44,973 nucleotides of DNA, from assembly GCA_036939355.1 (NCBI GenBank), contig JALLAP010000029.1, positions 1 to 44,973 of the forward strand, written 5' to 3'. The notes under the pieces were generated by a model. That model was not told where the DNA came from, searched no databases, and saw only the letters and a list, made by a program, of their open reading frames with translations. The translations under genes and the position numbers were made by a program. Position 1 is the first letter of the stretch; every line of letters begins with the position of its first letter. Source of the stretch: Thalassiosira profunda (taxonomy: Eukaryota > Bacillariophyta > Thalassiosirophyceae > Thalassiosirales > Thalassiosiraceae). This document shows positions 9,216 to 18,205 of the stretch, piece by piece.

Positions 9216-9597
9216 TGGACTCTCTTGAGTGTGGAGAGGGCCCGGTTCTCTATTACATCTCGGTGGGCGACGCCCAAAGAACAGCAAGCCCTGTTCTTGA
9301 CGACAGCGAGGGAGGAGCTGAGCGCGGTGGTCCAGATTTTCCAATGGGGCAAAGTTTTGAACGAACAGGCCCCCCTCTTACGGCCAGTGAGTACGGAAGC
9401 TACAATAAACACCTGGCCCTGCACCTTGGTTCGTTTCAAGACGAACAGTCTACTACATTTGCTTCTACCGAATAATCTACCCCTTCTTTCAAAGGATGCA
9501 TCTGCACCCGCCCCACTCAACATGCATTTATCTCCCCTACTCTTTGCTTCCCACTTCAGACCTTCATCTTCCCCAGGTTGGCGGCGCACTCCGCAGC
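9216..9597. other. Intergenic region with post-stop MATH-BTB-SAP tail
   Basis: This 382-nt spacer separates two minus-strand genes. Its low end (9556-9597) still encodes, in frame with the upstream MATH-BTB-SAP gene, thirteen codons ending CAANLGKMKV and then TGA, homologous to the paralogue's C-terminus (see findings). The rest should be the 5' region of the cyclic-nucleotide-binding gene. No other feature seen. Confidence 0.55.
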
Positions 9598-10743
9598 TTA
9601 GTCAGACTTGGCAGCCTCCCGGAGGGCGTCGATCATCTGCTTCTTGGATCCGCCAATGTCCAGGCCTTTCTCCTCGAGCCTCTTGCGCAGCTCGTTGACG
9701 CGCATCTTGCAGAACTTGTCCAGACGAGCAGCCTCGTTGGTGGCCCTCTGGATGTCTCCCGATAGACTAATCTGCGCTTTGTCGGATAAGCCATCAGTGT
9801 CGAACCCACTCTTGACGATGAAGTCAACCGCTGCCTCTTTCAGTAGGGCGAGGTTGTTGTTACGGGAGAAGATGAGATGACCCTCCAATGTATCCTCGTT
9901 GATCTGCGCGGTCTGGACAAACCAGGCCTCGGCCGTGAGCTTCAGCTGGGGCATCGCGTAGTGCGAAGCAGCCTCGACAATTTCCTTGGAGTGCTTCTCG
10001 AGAGCGTCTTTGGGCAGTTCCCCGCCGTAGGCATAGCGCAGCACGTGGCGGAAGATCTCAGGCTTGACGGTGGGGATCAAGACTCGAGCCTTATTGGATC
10101 CCTTCTCACGAGAAATGATCTTCAGTAGCTGGGGTGCATGATTCTCGAGGACGCTCTCGTGGCCACGGAACTCGGCGGTCGCCGGATCGAGGCTCGAGCG
10201 AGTGTTGCGGCGCTTCTGATTTCCGCCAGCCTCAAACACAATGTTGGGAGTCTCGCCCAAGAAAGTGTGAAGGGCGTTGCTCGAGGGATTCTGGGGGACG
10301 AAGAAGCTGTCTTGCTCGAGTACCTTCATCCGGACTTCAACGATCAACGTTGTTCCAACACATAGGTTGAGGAGATCCGCGCGCATGGCAAAGTTCGTGT
10401 ACCCATCACCTTCAAACCCATTAGGTTCAACCACCAACCCTGTCGTCGTCCGAGCTCTAGATTCGTGGCTCCCGTCCTTGACGTGGAAGTTGAACTTGAT
10501 CTTACTCACGCTGCCGAGCCCCTGGTGATAGAGGAACATTGCAACCCAGCCATCACTAGATGTTTTCCACCCACCAGGATGGATCTGCAACGTCCACGAG
10601 TGACCGGCGCAGGTGAACTTGGGAGATCGGGTGCAGTCGATCCCTTTCTGCTTCGAGAGCTTGGCGAAGTCATGGAAACGAACGAGGTGCGCCTCCCATC
10701 TTTCGAAATCATCGGGCGGCGTCCCAACATCCACGATAGTCAT
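9598..10743 (-). CDS. MATH-BTB-SAP protein, copy A
   Basis: A 381-residue single-exon protein. Residues 1-140 look like a MATH/TRAF-like fold (FTCAGHSWTLQIHPGGW is its signature strand pair). About 163-270 is a BTB/POZ domain (TPNIVFEAGG, then FRGHESVLENHAPQLL and FRHVLRYAYGGELP), followed by a BACK-like helical stretch. Residues 346-379 form a SAP motif (MRVNELRKRLEEKGLDIGGS), a small DNA/RNA-binding helix-turn-helix. MATH-BTB proteins are adaptors that link substrates to CUL3 ubiquitin ligases; a SAP tail suggests a chromatin- or nucleic-acid-associated target, which is inference. The reading frame stops (TAA, 9600-9598) at SD, where the paralogue at 14297 runs on for 13 more residues that are still recognisable here beyond the stop. 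Codon use looks normal, so the gene is probably active. Confidence 0.85.
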   Translation of the reverse strand: MTIVDVGTPPDDFERWEAHLVRFHDFAKLSKQKGIDCTRSPKFTCAGHSWTLQIHPGGWKTSSDGWVAMFLYHQGLGSVSKIKFNFHVKDGSHESRARTTTGLVVEPNGFEGDGYTNFAMRADLLNLCVGTTLIVEVRMKVLEQDSFFVPQNPSSNALHTFLGETPNIVFEAGGNQKRRNTRSSLDPATAEFRGHESVLENHAPQLLKIISREKGSNKARVLIPTVKPEIFRHVLRYAYGGELPKDALEKHSKEIVEAASHYAMPQLKLTAEAWFVQTAQINEDTLEGHLIFSRNNNLALLKEAAVDFIVKSGFDTDGLSDKAQISLSGDIQRATNEAARLDKFCKMRVNELRKRLEEKGLDIGGSKKQMIDALREAAKSD

Positions 10744-11015
10744 GATAGCAAGAGTTTGTACCTGACCCGAGTTGTGGAGCGCGGTCTTTCGCTTTGGCTG
10801 CGTCTAAATTGTGGCATCCACGCCGGCGGCGTGGAGGGAAAAATCGACCTCCTCGCCAAGATGTCGATTCACGTCAAAAATCATTTCTCAGAGTCTCCGA
10901 GCGAAAGCAAAGAGACAACTCATTGGGGGCGCCAACCAACCCAACTATCGTTAGTGCTCACGTTTGCTCTGTTTGCCCTCGTAGCCGGCAGCCGCCTTTG
11001 CAAAGGCTGCAACCG

Positions 11016-12500
11016 TCAGGACTGGTATATTCTCCGGACGTGGTTGTAAAGGAATACCCCCGACACCACCATGACGATTCCTGCAATCCCAGAATTCGTC
11101 ACCGGGTTGCCAAAGTAAAGGATCGAGGCCCACACGAGCAGCGCCCTTTTCAGCGTGTTGGCCACGCTCTGGCTCACGGGGCTCATGCACCCCATTGTGC
11201 AGTACGCGGAGACCGATTGCAAATGATAGAAGATCGCGTCGATGATCAGCAACTTGGTGAGAGACATGCCCGCGTGCAGCGATGCCTCCTCGTCCGCAGA
11301 TACCGCCGTTTCTAGCGACGCGTCCAAATCCGGATCCTTCACCCAATTTCGTATCAATTCCGTGGCATCCCGCAACACGAACGGCGTTTGCAGCGCCAGC
11401 GCCGCCACGGAGGTGTAAAATTGCAATTGCGTCGGCCTCAAGTGCGCCAACATTCGCTTGCTCATGACGTTCTGGACGCAGTCGGCGCAGTTGTTCATCA
11501 CCGCGGCCACGAAGCCGATGAGATCGAACCGCAGTTCCGACGCGCTGCACAAAACCAGCCCCGCCACCACCGGTATCAGCGTGAGCATGACCTGCGGCGC
11601 CGTTCGCTCGGCCAGAATCAGCTTGGCAAATACCACGGTGAAAGCCGGGGCGGTGGCCTTGATCGTCTCCACGAACGACACCGGCACGTGCTCCAGCGCG
11701 ATCAGCCCCAATACCACCGTCAATCCCCGGAGCAATCCCACGATGGACATGTCTCTGACAAAGTTGAACCCCATTTGGGGATTCTTCGCCGGACCTTCCG
11801 GCTCGGCGTTCTTCGGCGACGTCACGCTCTCGGATCGTCCCCGTCCCGCCTGTTCGTCCCCGACCCCCTTGCCATTCCCAAAGCTCAATCCGAACCGCCC
11901 CAATAGGAAATCGGCCGCGCGTTGCACGTACGCCGCGCCCCCAAACGCGCTCCACCCCCCCAACACCGCGGCGGTGGTCATCTGGCACATTCCCAACACG
12001 TGCACCGAGCTGTTGGGCCGGCTCAAAATGATCTTGTTCAGAAACAATGTGGCCAGCGAGGTGCCGTACCAGCACGTGATCCAGAAGGCGGTTTTGAGGA
12101 AGAGCGTTTTGGACCGCCCGTCGGCCGTTTTGTCCCCGTCCCCCGAGGGCGAGGGAGGGCCGTCCCCGTGCTCGATTAAAGCGGAATTTTTGTGCCGCAT
12201 TTTTCCGGGCTTGCCGCCGTGCTCATTCTTTAATAAAGAGGACATTTCGTACCCGTGCTCCTCGTCGATGTGGTCCAGGTCTCCCGACCGTTGGTTGGGG
12301 TGGCGCCGGCCGCTGCTGTGACTGTGATTGCTGGCATTGCTGGCATTGGACGCGTAGGTGGCGTCGTCGTCGCCACCATGCGCATCATTGCCGGAGGACC
12401 CGCCCATGGCCAAGTGGCGGCGGGGGGCGCGGGGCGAGAGGCCGTTGCGGGACGGTGCACTTGAATGATGGCGGTGGCGCAGCCGGTCGTTGTGAGACAT
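11016..12500 (-). CDS. DMT-family transporter (TPT / nucleotide-sugar type, SLC35-like)
   Basis: A 494-residue single-exon protein starting at the ATG at 12500 (MSHNDRLRHRHH). The first ~130 residues are hydrophilic, with His/Ser/Asn/Gly-rich stretches, and are probably cytosolic. Then come about ten hydrophobic segments typical of the triose-phosphate translocator branch of the drug/metabolite transporter superfamily: TAFWITCWYGTSLATLFLNK opens the first repeat, and HVPVSFVETIKATAPAFTVV is the signature of the fourth to fifth helices. The second repeat has QNVMSKRMLAHLRPTQLQFY, and VSQSVANTLKRALLVW precedes the last helices. The closest general type is SLC35E; substrate (sugar phosphate, nucleotide sugar or other) and membrane (Golgi, ER or plastid envelope) cannot be told. 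No ASAF-type plastid signal is visible. Confidence 0.85.
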   Translation of the reverse strand: MSHNDRLRHRHHSSAPSRNGLSPRAPRRHLAMGGSSGNDAHGGDDDATYASNASNASNHSHSSGRRHPNQRSGDLDHIDEEHGYEMSSLLKNEHGGKPGKMRHKNSALIEHGDGPPSPSGDGDKTADGRSKTLFLKTAFWITCWYGTSLATLFLNKIILSRPNSSVHVLGMCQMTTAAVLGGWSAFGGAAYVQRAADFLLGRFGLSFGNGKGVGDEQAGRGRSESVTSPKNAEPEGPAKNPQMGFNFVRDMSIVGLLRGLTVVLGLIALEHVPVSFVETIKATAPAFTVVFAKLILAERTAPQVMLTLIPVVAGLVLCSASELRFDLIGFVAAVMNNCADCVQNVMSKRMLAHLRPTQLQFYTSVAALALQTPFVLRDATELIRNWVKDPDLDASLETAVSADEEASLHAGMSLTKLLIIDAIFYHLQSVSAYCTMGCMSPVSQSVANTLKRALLVWASILYFGNPVTNSGIAGIVMVVSGVFLYNHVRRIYQS

Positions 12501-12994
12501 TGAATGAGGCAATTGGAGCCGGTCGGCGACGGATCCAACTCGCGTTTTGTCGACGAATGGCGCCTCTGAGAGGCAATTGCAATGATGGGGGCGAGGGCTT
12601 GAGCGCTTCGGTTGGTCGAGGCGGTGTGGGCGGCGACTTCGGCCAGTCCTGTTGGTTGAGGTGCTTGGGGAGGCGCGGCAGCTTTTGTTTCAGCTTGTTT
12701 GTCTTGGAACTGTCATACACATACAAAATGTACGAGTAAGAGTTCAGTAAAGCTCTCATCAATGAAGTGGAAGGGCGGCAAACCCCCAACCCAACCAATC
12801 AAGCAACCGGTGCTCAACGGTGGGCTTCCTCCGCCAAAATCGTCGGCTGCCTCTGTCAGACGGCACTGCCCATAGGTCCGGGGGCTTCGCGGTGTCTCGG
12901 GGACGGAAAGTGGGCGCAGTGGCTGCCAAGTTGAGAACATGACGTGAGCAGTTATCGACGCGAGAAGGTGCAAGGTGCATCCACTCTCAATGGT
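12501..12994. promoter_or_regulatory. Divergent promoter region (transporter / membrane protein)
   Basis: These 494 nt lie between two divergent start codons. A TTGCAA occurs at 12577-12582 inside a CAATTGCAATG stretch. No TATA box, repeat or small gene is evident. The 12.75-12.98 kb part is open in several frames, but without convincing coding character. Confidence 0.4.
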
Positions 12995-14066
12995 ATGGTA
13001 ACGCGGAGGGGCGACGCCGAGCTGCGGGCGAGCTTCAGCTTCGGGGAGCTGTCGGGAAATCCCAACCCTAAAAGGACAAAGACGGCGGGCATGCGGCGCC
13101 TTTCCAAGCTGGGCACGCTGACCCTCGGGGCGGTCCTCTACGCCGCCTACCACGCGTTTGACAGCACGCTGTACGGGGACGCCCTCCGCGCGGGCTCGCT
13201 GGCGGCCTCGTCGTTCGTCACCCTCAACGGCCTCGTGTTGGCGCTGAGCTTCCTCAACACGCTCAGCCACATTGTGGTGTGCTCGGGGGCGTTGGGGGGG
13301 AGAAAAATACTGACCATCGCCATCGGCGTGGCCTTCGACGTGGTCGCGCGGACGGTCCAGCTCGTCTGGTGGATCGAAATCAGCCTGGTGGCGCTGGTGG
13401 ACGGGGTCGGCGGGGGCGTCTTCGAGGCGTACGTGCCCACCCTTTGTCTGTCGGTGGTACCGCCGATCATTTTGGTGTATCACGTGTTGATCAACGTGCA
13501 GGTGTTGCAAACGGTTAGGAGAATGAGACATTACTCGTATCTGGAGGTGGTCGACATCCTGTGCGCGGCGCTGAAGAATCTGCGGGGGAGCGCCGGGGGA
13601 GGCNTACTCGTATCTGGAGGTGGTCGACATCCTGTGCGCGGCGCTGAAGAATCTGCGGGGGAGCGCCGGGGGAGGCACCATGCATCGAATATTCGCCTTC
13701 TCCAATCTGGGAGGACACGTGGCGCCGCTCTGCCTGTCGGGGTATCTGCTGCACCAACAAGATTGTCTGATACCGTGGTCCGTCGCCTCGGTGGTGTCCC
13801 TCATTGCCGTCCGCATGGCGCTCTCGACACTGCCCACGCTGGACATCTGCATAAACAAGAGCGCAAAGGACGCGGAGACATCGCTCCTGAGCATCCGGAA
13901 GGGAAGGATCGACTGCCGGTGCGACGCGTGCAGCCTGCGGTCCGAGGACACGGGCAACTGTTGCGCGTTTACCTTCAGCGGAGACGAGGGCGTCTGCCGG
14001 CTGTGGCGATGGCCCTTCGAGGAGCTGTCGGACACGTTGCTCGTTCTGGCGTTTCACGCCGAGTGA
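12995..14066 (+). CDS. Multi-pass membrane protein of unknown function (frame broken by assembly artefact)
   Basis: I do not recognise the family. As printed, the frame from the ATG at 12995 runs into an exact 72-bp duplication (13532-13603 and 13605-13676) flanking one N at 13604, which adds 73 nt and shifts the frame. Taking one copy only, the frame continues without a stop from 13603 to 13677 and on to the TGA at 14064-14066, giving 332 residues. Hydrophobic segments are LTLGAVLYAAYHAF, one around LNGLVLALSFLNTLSHIV, one from KILTIAIGVAF to ISLVALVDG, LSVVPPIILVYHVLINV, APLCLSGYLLH and IPWSVASVVSLIAVRMAL, so about six or seven TM helices. The C-terminal tail is Cys-rich (CRCDACS, then GNCC and GVCRLW) and may bind metal or be cross-linked. 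An alternative start is the ATG at 13091 (MRRLSKLG). Confidence 0.6.
13532..13676. repeat. Exact 72-bp tandem duplication around a single N (assembly join)
   Basis: Bases 13532-13603 and 13605-13676 are identical over 72 bp (both begin TACTCGTATCTGGAGG), separated by a single N at 13604. A perfect repeat abutting an ambiguous base inside a coding exon is the expected trace of two contigs that were placed end to end without merging their overlap. The frame is restored when one copy and the N are dropped. Confidence 0.9.
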
Positions 14067-14296
14067 AGCATCCAGATAGATCCATACAATCGGTTGGTTG
14101 GCTATCGCCCCCAATGAGTTGCCTCTGAGCTTTCGCTCGAGGTTCTGAAAGAAAGGATGGAAGATTTTGGGTGAATTGCACATGTGTGCACCGCCAGTTT
14201 GGCGACGAGCCGGTGCTCTGCCATTCCAGCATCGTCTCATAAAGACGAAAAACGGCCCTCTCGACCACCGTTGCTCCCGTCCCTGATCACATCAAC

Positions 14297-15475
14297 ATGA
14301 CTCTCGTCGAAGTCGGAACTCCACCCAGCGGATATCAGGCGCAGGTCACCAACTCCGTTGTCTTTCATGACTTCGCAAGCCTCCCAGCGTCAGTTGGTAG
14401 TAGTGTGGAATCTCCCAAGTTCTCGTGCTTTGGGCGTCAGTGGTCGTTGCGCCTGTATCCAGGTGGATTCAACGAGAAGAAGAAGGAAAGGATTGGTCTG
14501 TTCCTCAATCACGAGTCCAGTGGACATGTGTCCATTCGATACTCGTTCGCTGTCAAAGGTGATCAGGGCGACATTGTCGATGCAGCTATCGAGAAGACAT
14601 TCGAAGGCCCTCACAGTTATGGGTACCCGGGATGGACCAGGCGCTCCTCTGTTTTGAAAGCTTTGGTGAACGGGTCGCTCTTCATCCAGGTTCTGATGAC
14701 GCTGGTCGACAGCCTGCCATTCACTCCCAAGAATCCCACTCTCGACGCTCTCGACTCCTTCTTGGACGAACCTGCGGATGTTGTGTTCGAGGTTGGCGGA
14801 AACAAGAAACGCCGCAGCACTCGCTCGAGCCTCGACCCGACAATCGTCGAGTTTCGCGCCCACCGCTTTGTTGTCGCGAAGCATGCGCCCCAGCTGCTCA
14901 AAAGCAAAGTTCCCGGGGAACCTGAGGAGGATGTGGAGCGCGTCTCGATTCCCATCGTCAAGCCCGAGGTCTTCCGCCACGTGCTGCGCTACGTGTATGG
15001 AGGAGAAGTGCCCACCGCCGCCCTCGAAGACCACTCCAAGGAGATCATCGAGGCTGCGTCGCACTACACGATGACTTCGTTGAAGATCACGGCAGAGGCC
15101 TGGTATGTCCAGGCGGCGCAGATCAGCGAGAAGACCTTGCAGGAGCATCTCGTCTTCGCCAATAAGCACCAGCTCGCTTTGTTGCTCGAGGGAGCGGTGG
15201 ATTTCATCAACGAGAGTGGGTGCGAGATCAGGCACTTGATGAAGCACTTGCCGGCCAAGCTGAAGGCAGACCTGTTGGTTGACATCCACAGGGCCAACCA
15301 GAAAGCTTGTGACAAGTTCAGCAAGATGCGTGTCAACGAGTTGCGCAGCAGGCTTGAGGAGAAGGGTCTCGATATCGGAGGGTCCAAAGACGCGATGGTC
15401 GACGCCCTCAGGGAGGCAGCCACGTCCGATGACGTTACTGTGTGTGCTGCCAACCTGGGAAAGATGAAGGTTTGA
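14297..15475 (+). CDS. MATH-BTB-SAP protein, copy B
   Basis: A 392-residue single-exon paralogue of the gene at 9598-10743, in the opposite orientation about 3.5 kb away. The same order is visible: a MATH-like N-terminus (MTLVEVGTPPSGYQ, with FSCFGRQWSLRLYPGGF), BTB (PADVVFEVGG, FRAHRFVVAKHAPQLL, FRHVLRYVYGGEVP), BACK-like helices (ITAEAWYVQAAQI) and a SAP motif (KMRVNELRSRLEEKGLDIGG). It ends CAANLGKMKV; this tail is cut off by a stop in copy A. It is presumably a CUL3 substrate adaptor with a nucleic-acid-binding tail. Similarity to copy A extends over the whole length, and is highest in the BTB and SAP parts and lowest in the MATH substrate-binding part, as expected for adaptors with different targets. 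Confidence 0.87.
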   Translation: MTLVEVGTPPSGYQAQVTNSVVFHDFASLPASVGSSVESPKFSCFGRQWSLRLYPGGFNEKKKERIGLFLNHESSGHVSIRYSFAVKGDQGDIVDAAIEKTFEGPHSYGYPGWTRRSSVLKALVNGSLFIQVLMTLVDSLPFTPKNPTLDALDSFLDEPADVVFEVGGNKKRRSTRSSLDPTIVEFRAHRFVVAKHAPQLLKSKVPGEPEEDVERVSIPIVKPEVFRHVLRYVYGGEVPTAALEDHSKEIIEAASHYTMTSLKITAEAWYVQAAQISEKTLQEHLVFANKHQLALLLEGAVDFINESGCEIRHLMKHLPAKLKADLLVDIHRANQKACDKFSKMRVNELRSRLEEKGLDIGGSKDAMVDALREAATSDDVTVCAANLGKMKV

Positions 15476-15641
15476 GCGAGTCAATGAGAGAAGATTACTA
15501 AGTAGATAGGTAGTGGGAAGGTACCATAGTTTTGTCCGGTGAGATGTGTAAGAGCTGCGTGAGAGCCAGGAGATAGGTCGGGAGAATATAAACATTAAGT
15601 GCAAGTGTGATAGTGATCCTGATCCGTGGAGTGCTCGATTG

Positions 15642-17874
15642 TTATTTCGCCACAGCTTCCTCCTTCTCCAGCAGGGGAAACTCGGCCGTGGAGCCCTCGA
15701 CCTCGGCAAACTCCTCTGCTCTGCCTCCGAGGTGCTTGGCCAAGAACAGCTCGGCCCGGCCATTGAAGTCCACGCGGTTCTCGGGCCGGGCAAATCCGTG
15801 CCCTTCGTCGGGGTAGAGTACATACTCGACCGGAATGCCCTTCTGTTGCATTGAAAAGGCGATCTGGTCGGCCTCGGCCTGCTTTACCCGCGGGTCGTTC
15901 GCTCCTTGTCCAATAAGAAGTGGCGCTTTGATGTTGTCCACGTGAAACAGAGGCGAGATCTTCTTATTGAATTCCTCATCGCTGTCCACATCTCCAATTT
16001 TCAGCAGCATTCCATTCCGCAACGGCGCCCAATAGTCCGGAATGGAGTCCAGCAGCGTCTTGATGTTCGACGGGCCCACGATGTCCACTCCGCATTTGTA
16101 GACGTCCGGCGTAAACGTCAGCCCAGCAAGGCACGCGTAGCCCCCGTACGAACCGCCGTAGATGCACACGTTGTCCTTGTCCGCAATTCCCTGCTCTACG
16201 GCCCAGTTGACCGCCGAGGTAAGATCGTGCTGCATATCTCCCACTCCCCACTGTTTGTCGCCCTTGTGCAAAAAGGTCTTGCCATAGCCGGTAGACCCAC
16301 GGAAGTTCACCTGCAGCGTCGCATAGCCCCGATTTGCAAACCATTGAGCCCGCGAATTGAAGCCCCAATAATCGCGGGCCCAGGGGCCTCCGTGAACAAG
16401 AAGGATCATCGGGCTTGGCCCTTCTGTGACTGCTCGCGTCAGGTATCCCACCAATTCCAAGCCATCGTGTGCGGGTATTCTGACGTCCTCCATCGGTGCA
16501 AATTTGTAGGGCAGCAGCTTGGGATTCGATACGAACAAAGGAGTCACCGTCTGCTCATTCTTGTCGTAGATGACGTACTCGGTGGGTCCGTCCGATTGAA
16601 GGTACATGACCACCCACTTCAATTCATCTAGCGAGCGGCTGGCCACTCCAATCTCGGCGTTCGGATTGGGACACGTCGATTTAAGGAACGCGTAGTCCTT
16701 TTCCAGCTCCTCGTCGAAAAAGACGCGCTCTGTCCTGGCATAGTTGATCGTCAGCGCCCGCAGCTCCTTCGTGTCCTTTTCCAGGGTGACTCCGCCCACA
16801 TTGCATTTCTCGTTCGAGTAAATCTCCTCCAGTGTCTCGCCCGTTTTCAGATCCACCTTCAGCAATGCCGTCGTCTCTCTTCCCAAACTGCTCGTGAGAT
16901 AACCAGTCTTTCCCCCATCGGCACAGAAATTCAGAAGGCCTCCTTCCTCGCCGTAGGGAAAGTGGAAGATGTCGCGCCATTCCGTATCGTCCGGGGAACC
17001 TTCGACCAAGTCAGCAGAGAAGCGGACGCGGACGGTGGTGGAACTGTCCTCCGAGTTGCGGACGGTCTATGTGCACATCATGTTTACGTCATGTGAGCAT
17101 TGCAAGCCTTTGGGCACATCGTGTGTGCAATAACACCGAAACACTTACCGCGGCTCTGATCTCGAAGGATTCGTCCTCCGTCTTCCACCCAATGACGTCC
17201 CCATCAACGTTGACAGTGTCCAGATATTTCTCCCCCGTTGCCAGAAACACTCGGTACATGTCGAAGCACTTCGAATCTCGCTCGTTCGTCCCCACCAAGA
17301 TCTGATCGGGATACCGGTAATTCGTAAAAATGTTCTGCGCCTTCACGTTCTCTCCCGGAGTGAGGTCTCGGACGGGCGGTACATCGGTGCCGTTGGTGCC
17401 GACCGCGTCGACGGCAAACAGATGAAAGTTCTCGTCGCCATCCTTGTCGTTCATATAAAGCACCGTCTTGGAATCGTAGGCCCACGCCACGCTCCGGATC
17501 GCCCGCTTGGGCTCGTTGGTGATCATCCGATCGAACTTCCTGGCTTCCCCGTTCGTCAGCCCGCTGGCCTCGTAGTGCACGAGGTCTCTGATGAAAACGT
17601 TCATCACCCCGTCGGGCGAGGGCGCAAGATATGCGAGATGCTTGCCGTCGGGCGAGAGGAGGGGCGAGACGTTCTCGGGGTTGCCAAAGAGGATCTCGCG
17701 GGGGATGAGTTCGTCGGAGGTGGTGCGCTGGGATTGCAGCAGGGTGTCGGTGCACCTGTTCCTGTTGGCTCCGATGCGGCTGGCGTCGCCGGAGGGCATC
17801 GTTGGAGAAACGAAGGCCGACGCGGCCGCCGCTAGAGAGAGGACGATCCCCGCTGCAGCGAGCCTCGACGCCAT
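15642..17874 (-). CDS. Prolyl oligopeptidase family (S9) serine peptidase, plastid-type presequence
   Basis: Exons on the minus strand are 17874-17149 and 17066-15642 (82-nt intron, GTAAGT...CATAG); the product is 716 residues. The N-terminus MASRLAAAGIVLSLAAAASA is a signal peptide, directly followed by FVSPTMPSGDASR, so the cleavage site reads ASA-F, the motif that sends proteins into secondary red plastids. After a beta-propeller-like region (SPLLSPDGKHLAYLAPSPDG, SVAWAYDSKTVLYMND) comes an alpha/beta hydrolase domain with LLVHGGP (oxyanion region), GGSYGGY (nucleophile S548), GANDPRV (D633) and DEGHGF (H665). This is the S9 triad, closest in layout to S9C acylaminoacyl/dipeptidyl peptidases. 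It probably cleaves short peptides, in the plastid if the presequence works. It is head-to-head with the CER1-FMO gene. Confidence 0.88.
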
Positions 17875-18205
17875 GGTTGAATGGTTGCTCTGCGTTGTGG
17901 CCTGGTGGGTAGGGGGCGAGCGGGCGGGGGAGGAAGAGCTTTCATCACGCCAAAAGTCCATCCTGAAAATGTATCGAGGAGCTTTATCCAACTTATGTGG
18001 TACATAGTCTTCTCAATAAGCAAGTACCTAAGGCCCGGTGTGGTGTAGCAGCTGCCGCGCCACAATTGCAACTTCTTCTTCCGGCACGTCAGCGGGCAAA
18101 ATGCTGACGTTGACCGATTATGTTGTTCTGCCGAGGTGGTGTGGTGGGGTGAACCATGGCGAAGGAAGGCTGTCCCTCATAACATTGCAATAACAACGCT
18201 CGATC
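17875..18205. promoter_or_regulatory. Divergent promoter S9 peptidase / CER1-FMO fusion
   Basis: These 331 nt lie between the two start codons. TTGCAA at 18185-18190 lies 16 nt before the fusion gene's ATG. No TATA box or repeat noted. Confidence 0.4.

Noticed and set aside
13532..13676. Biological tandem duplication creating a new frame
   Set aside because: Perfect identity over 72 bp around the only N in the window points to an unmerged contig overlap.
14390..15823. 477-codon minus-strand ORF opposite MATH-BTB-SAP copy B
   Set aside because: It is a mirror of a real exon running on into the spacer; the plus strand has MATH, BTB and SAP signatures.
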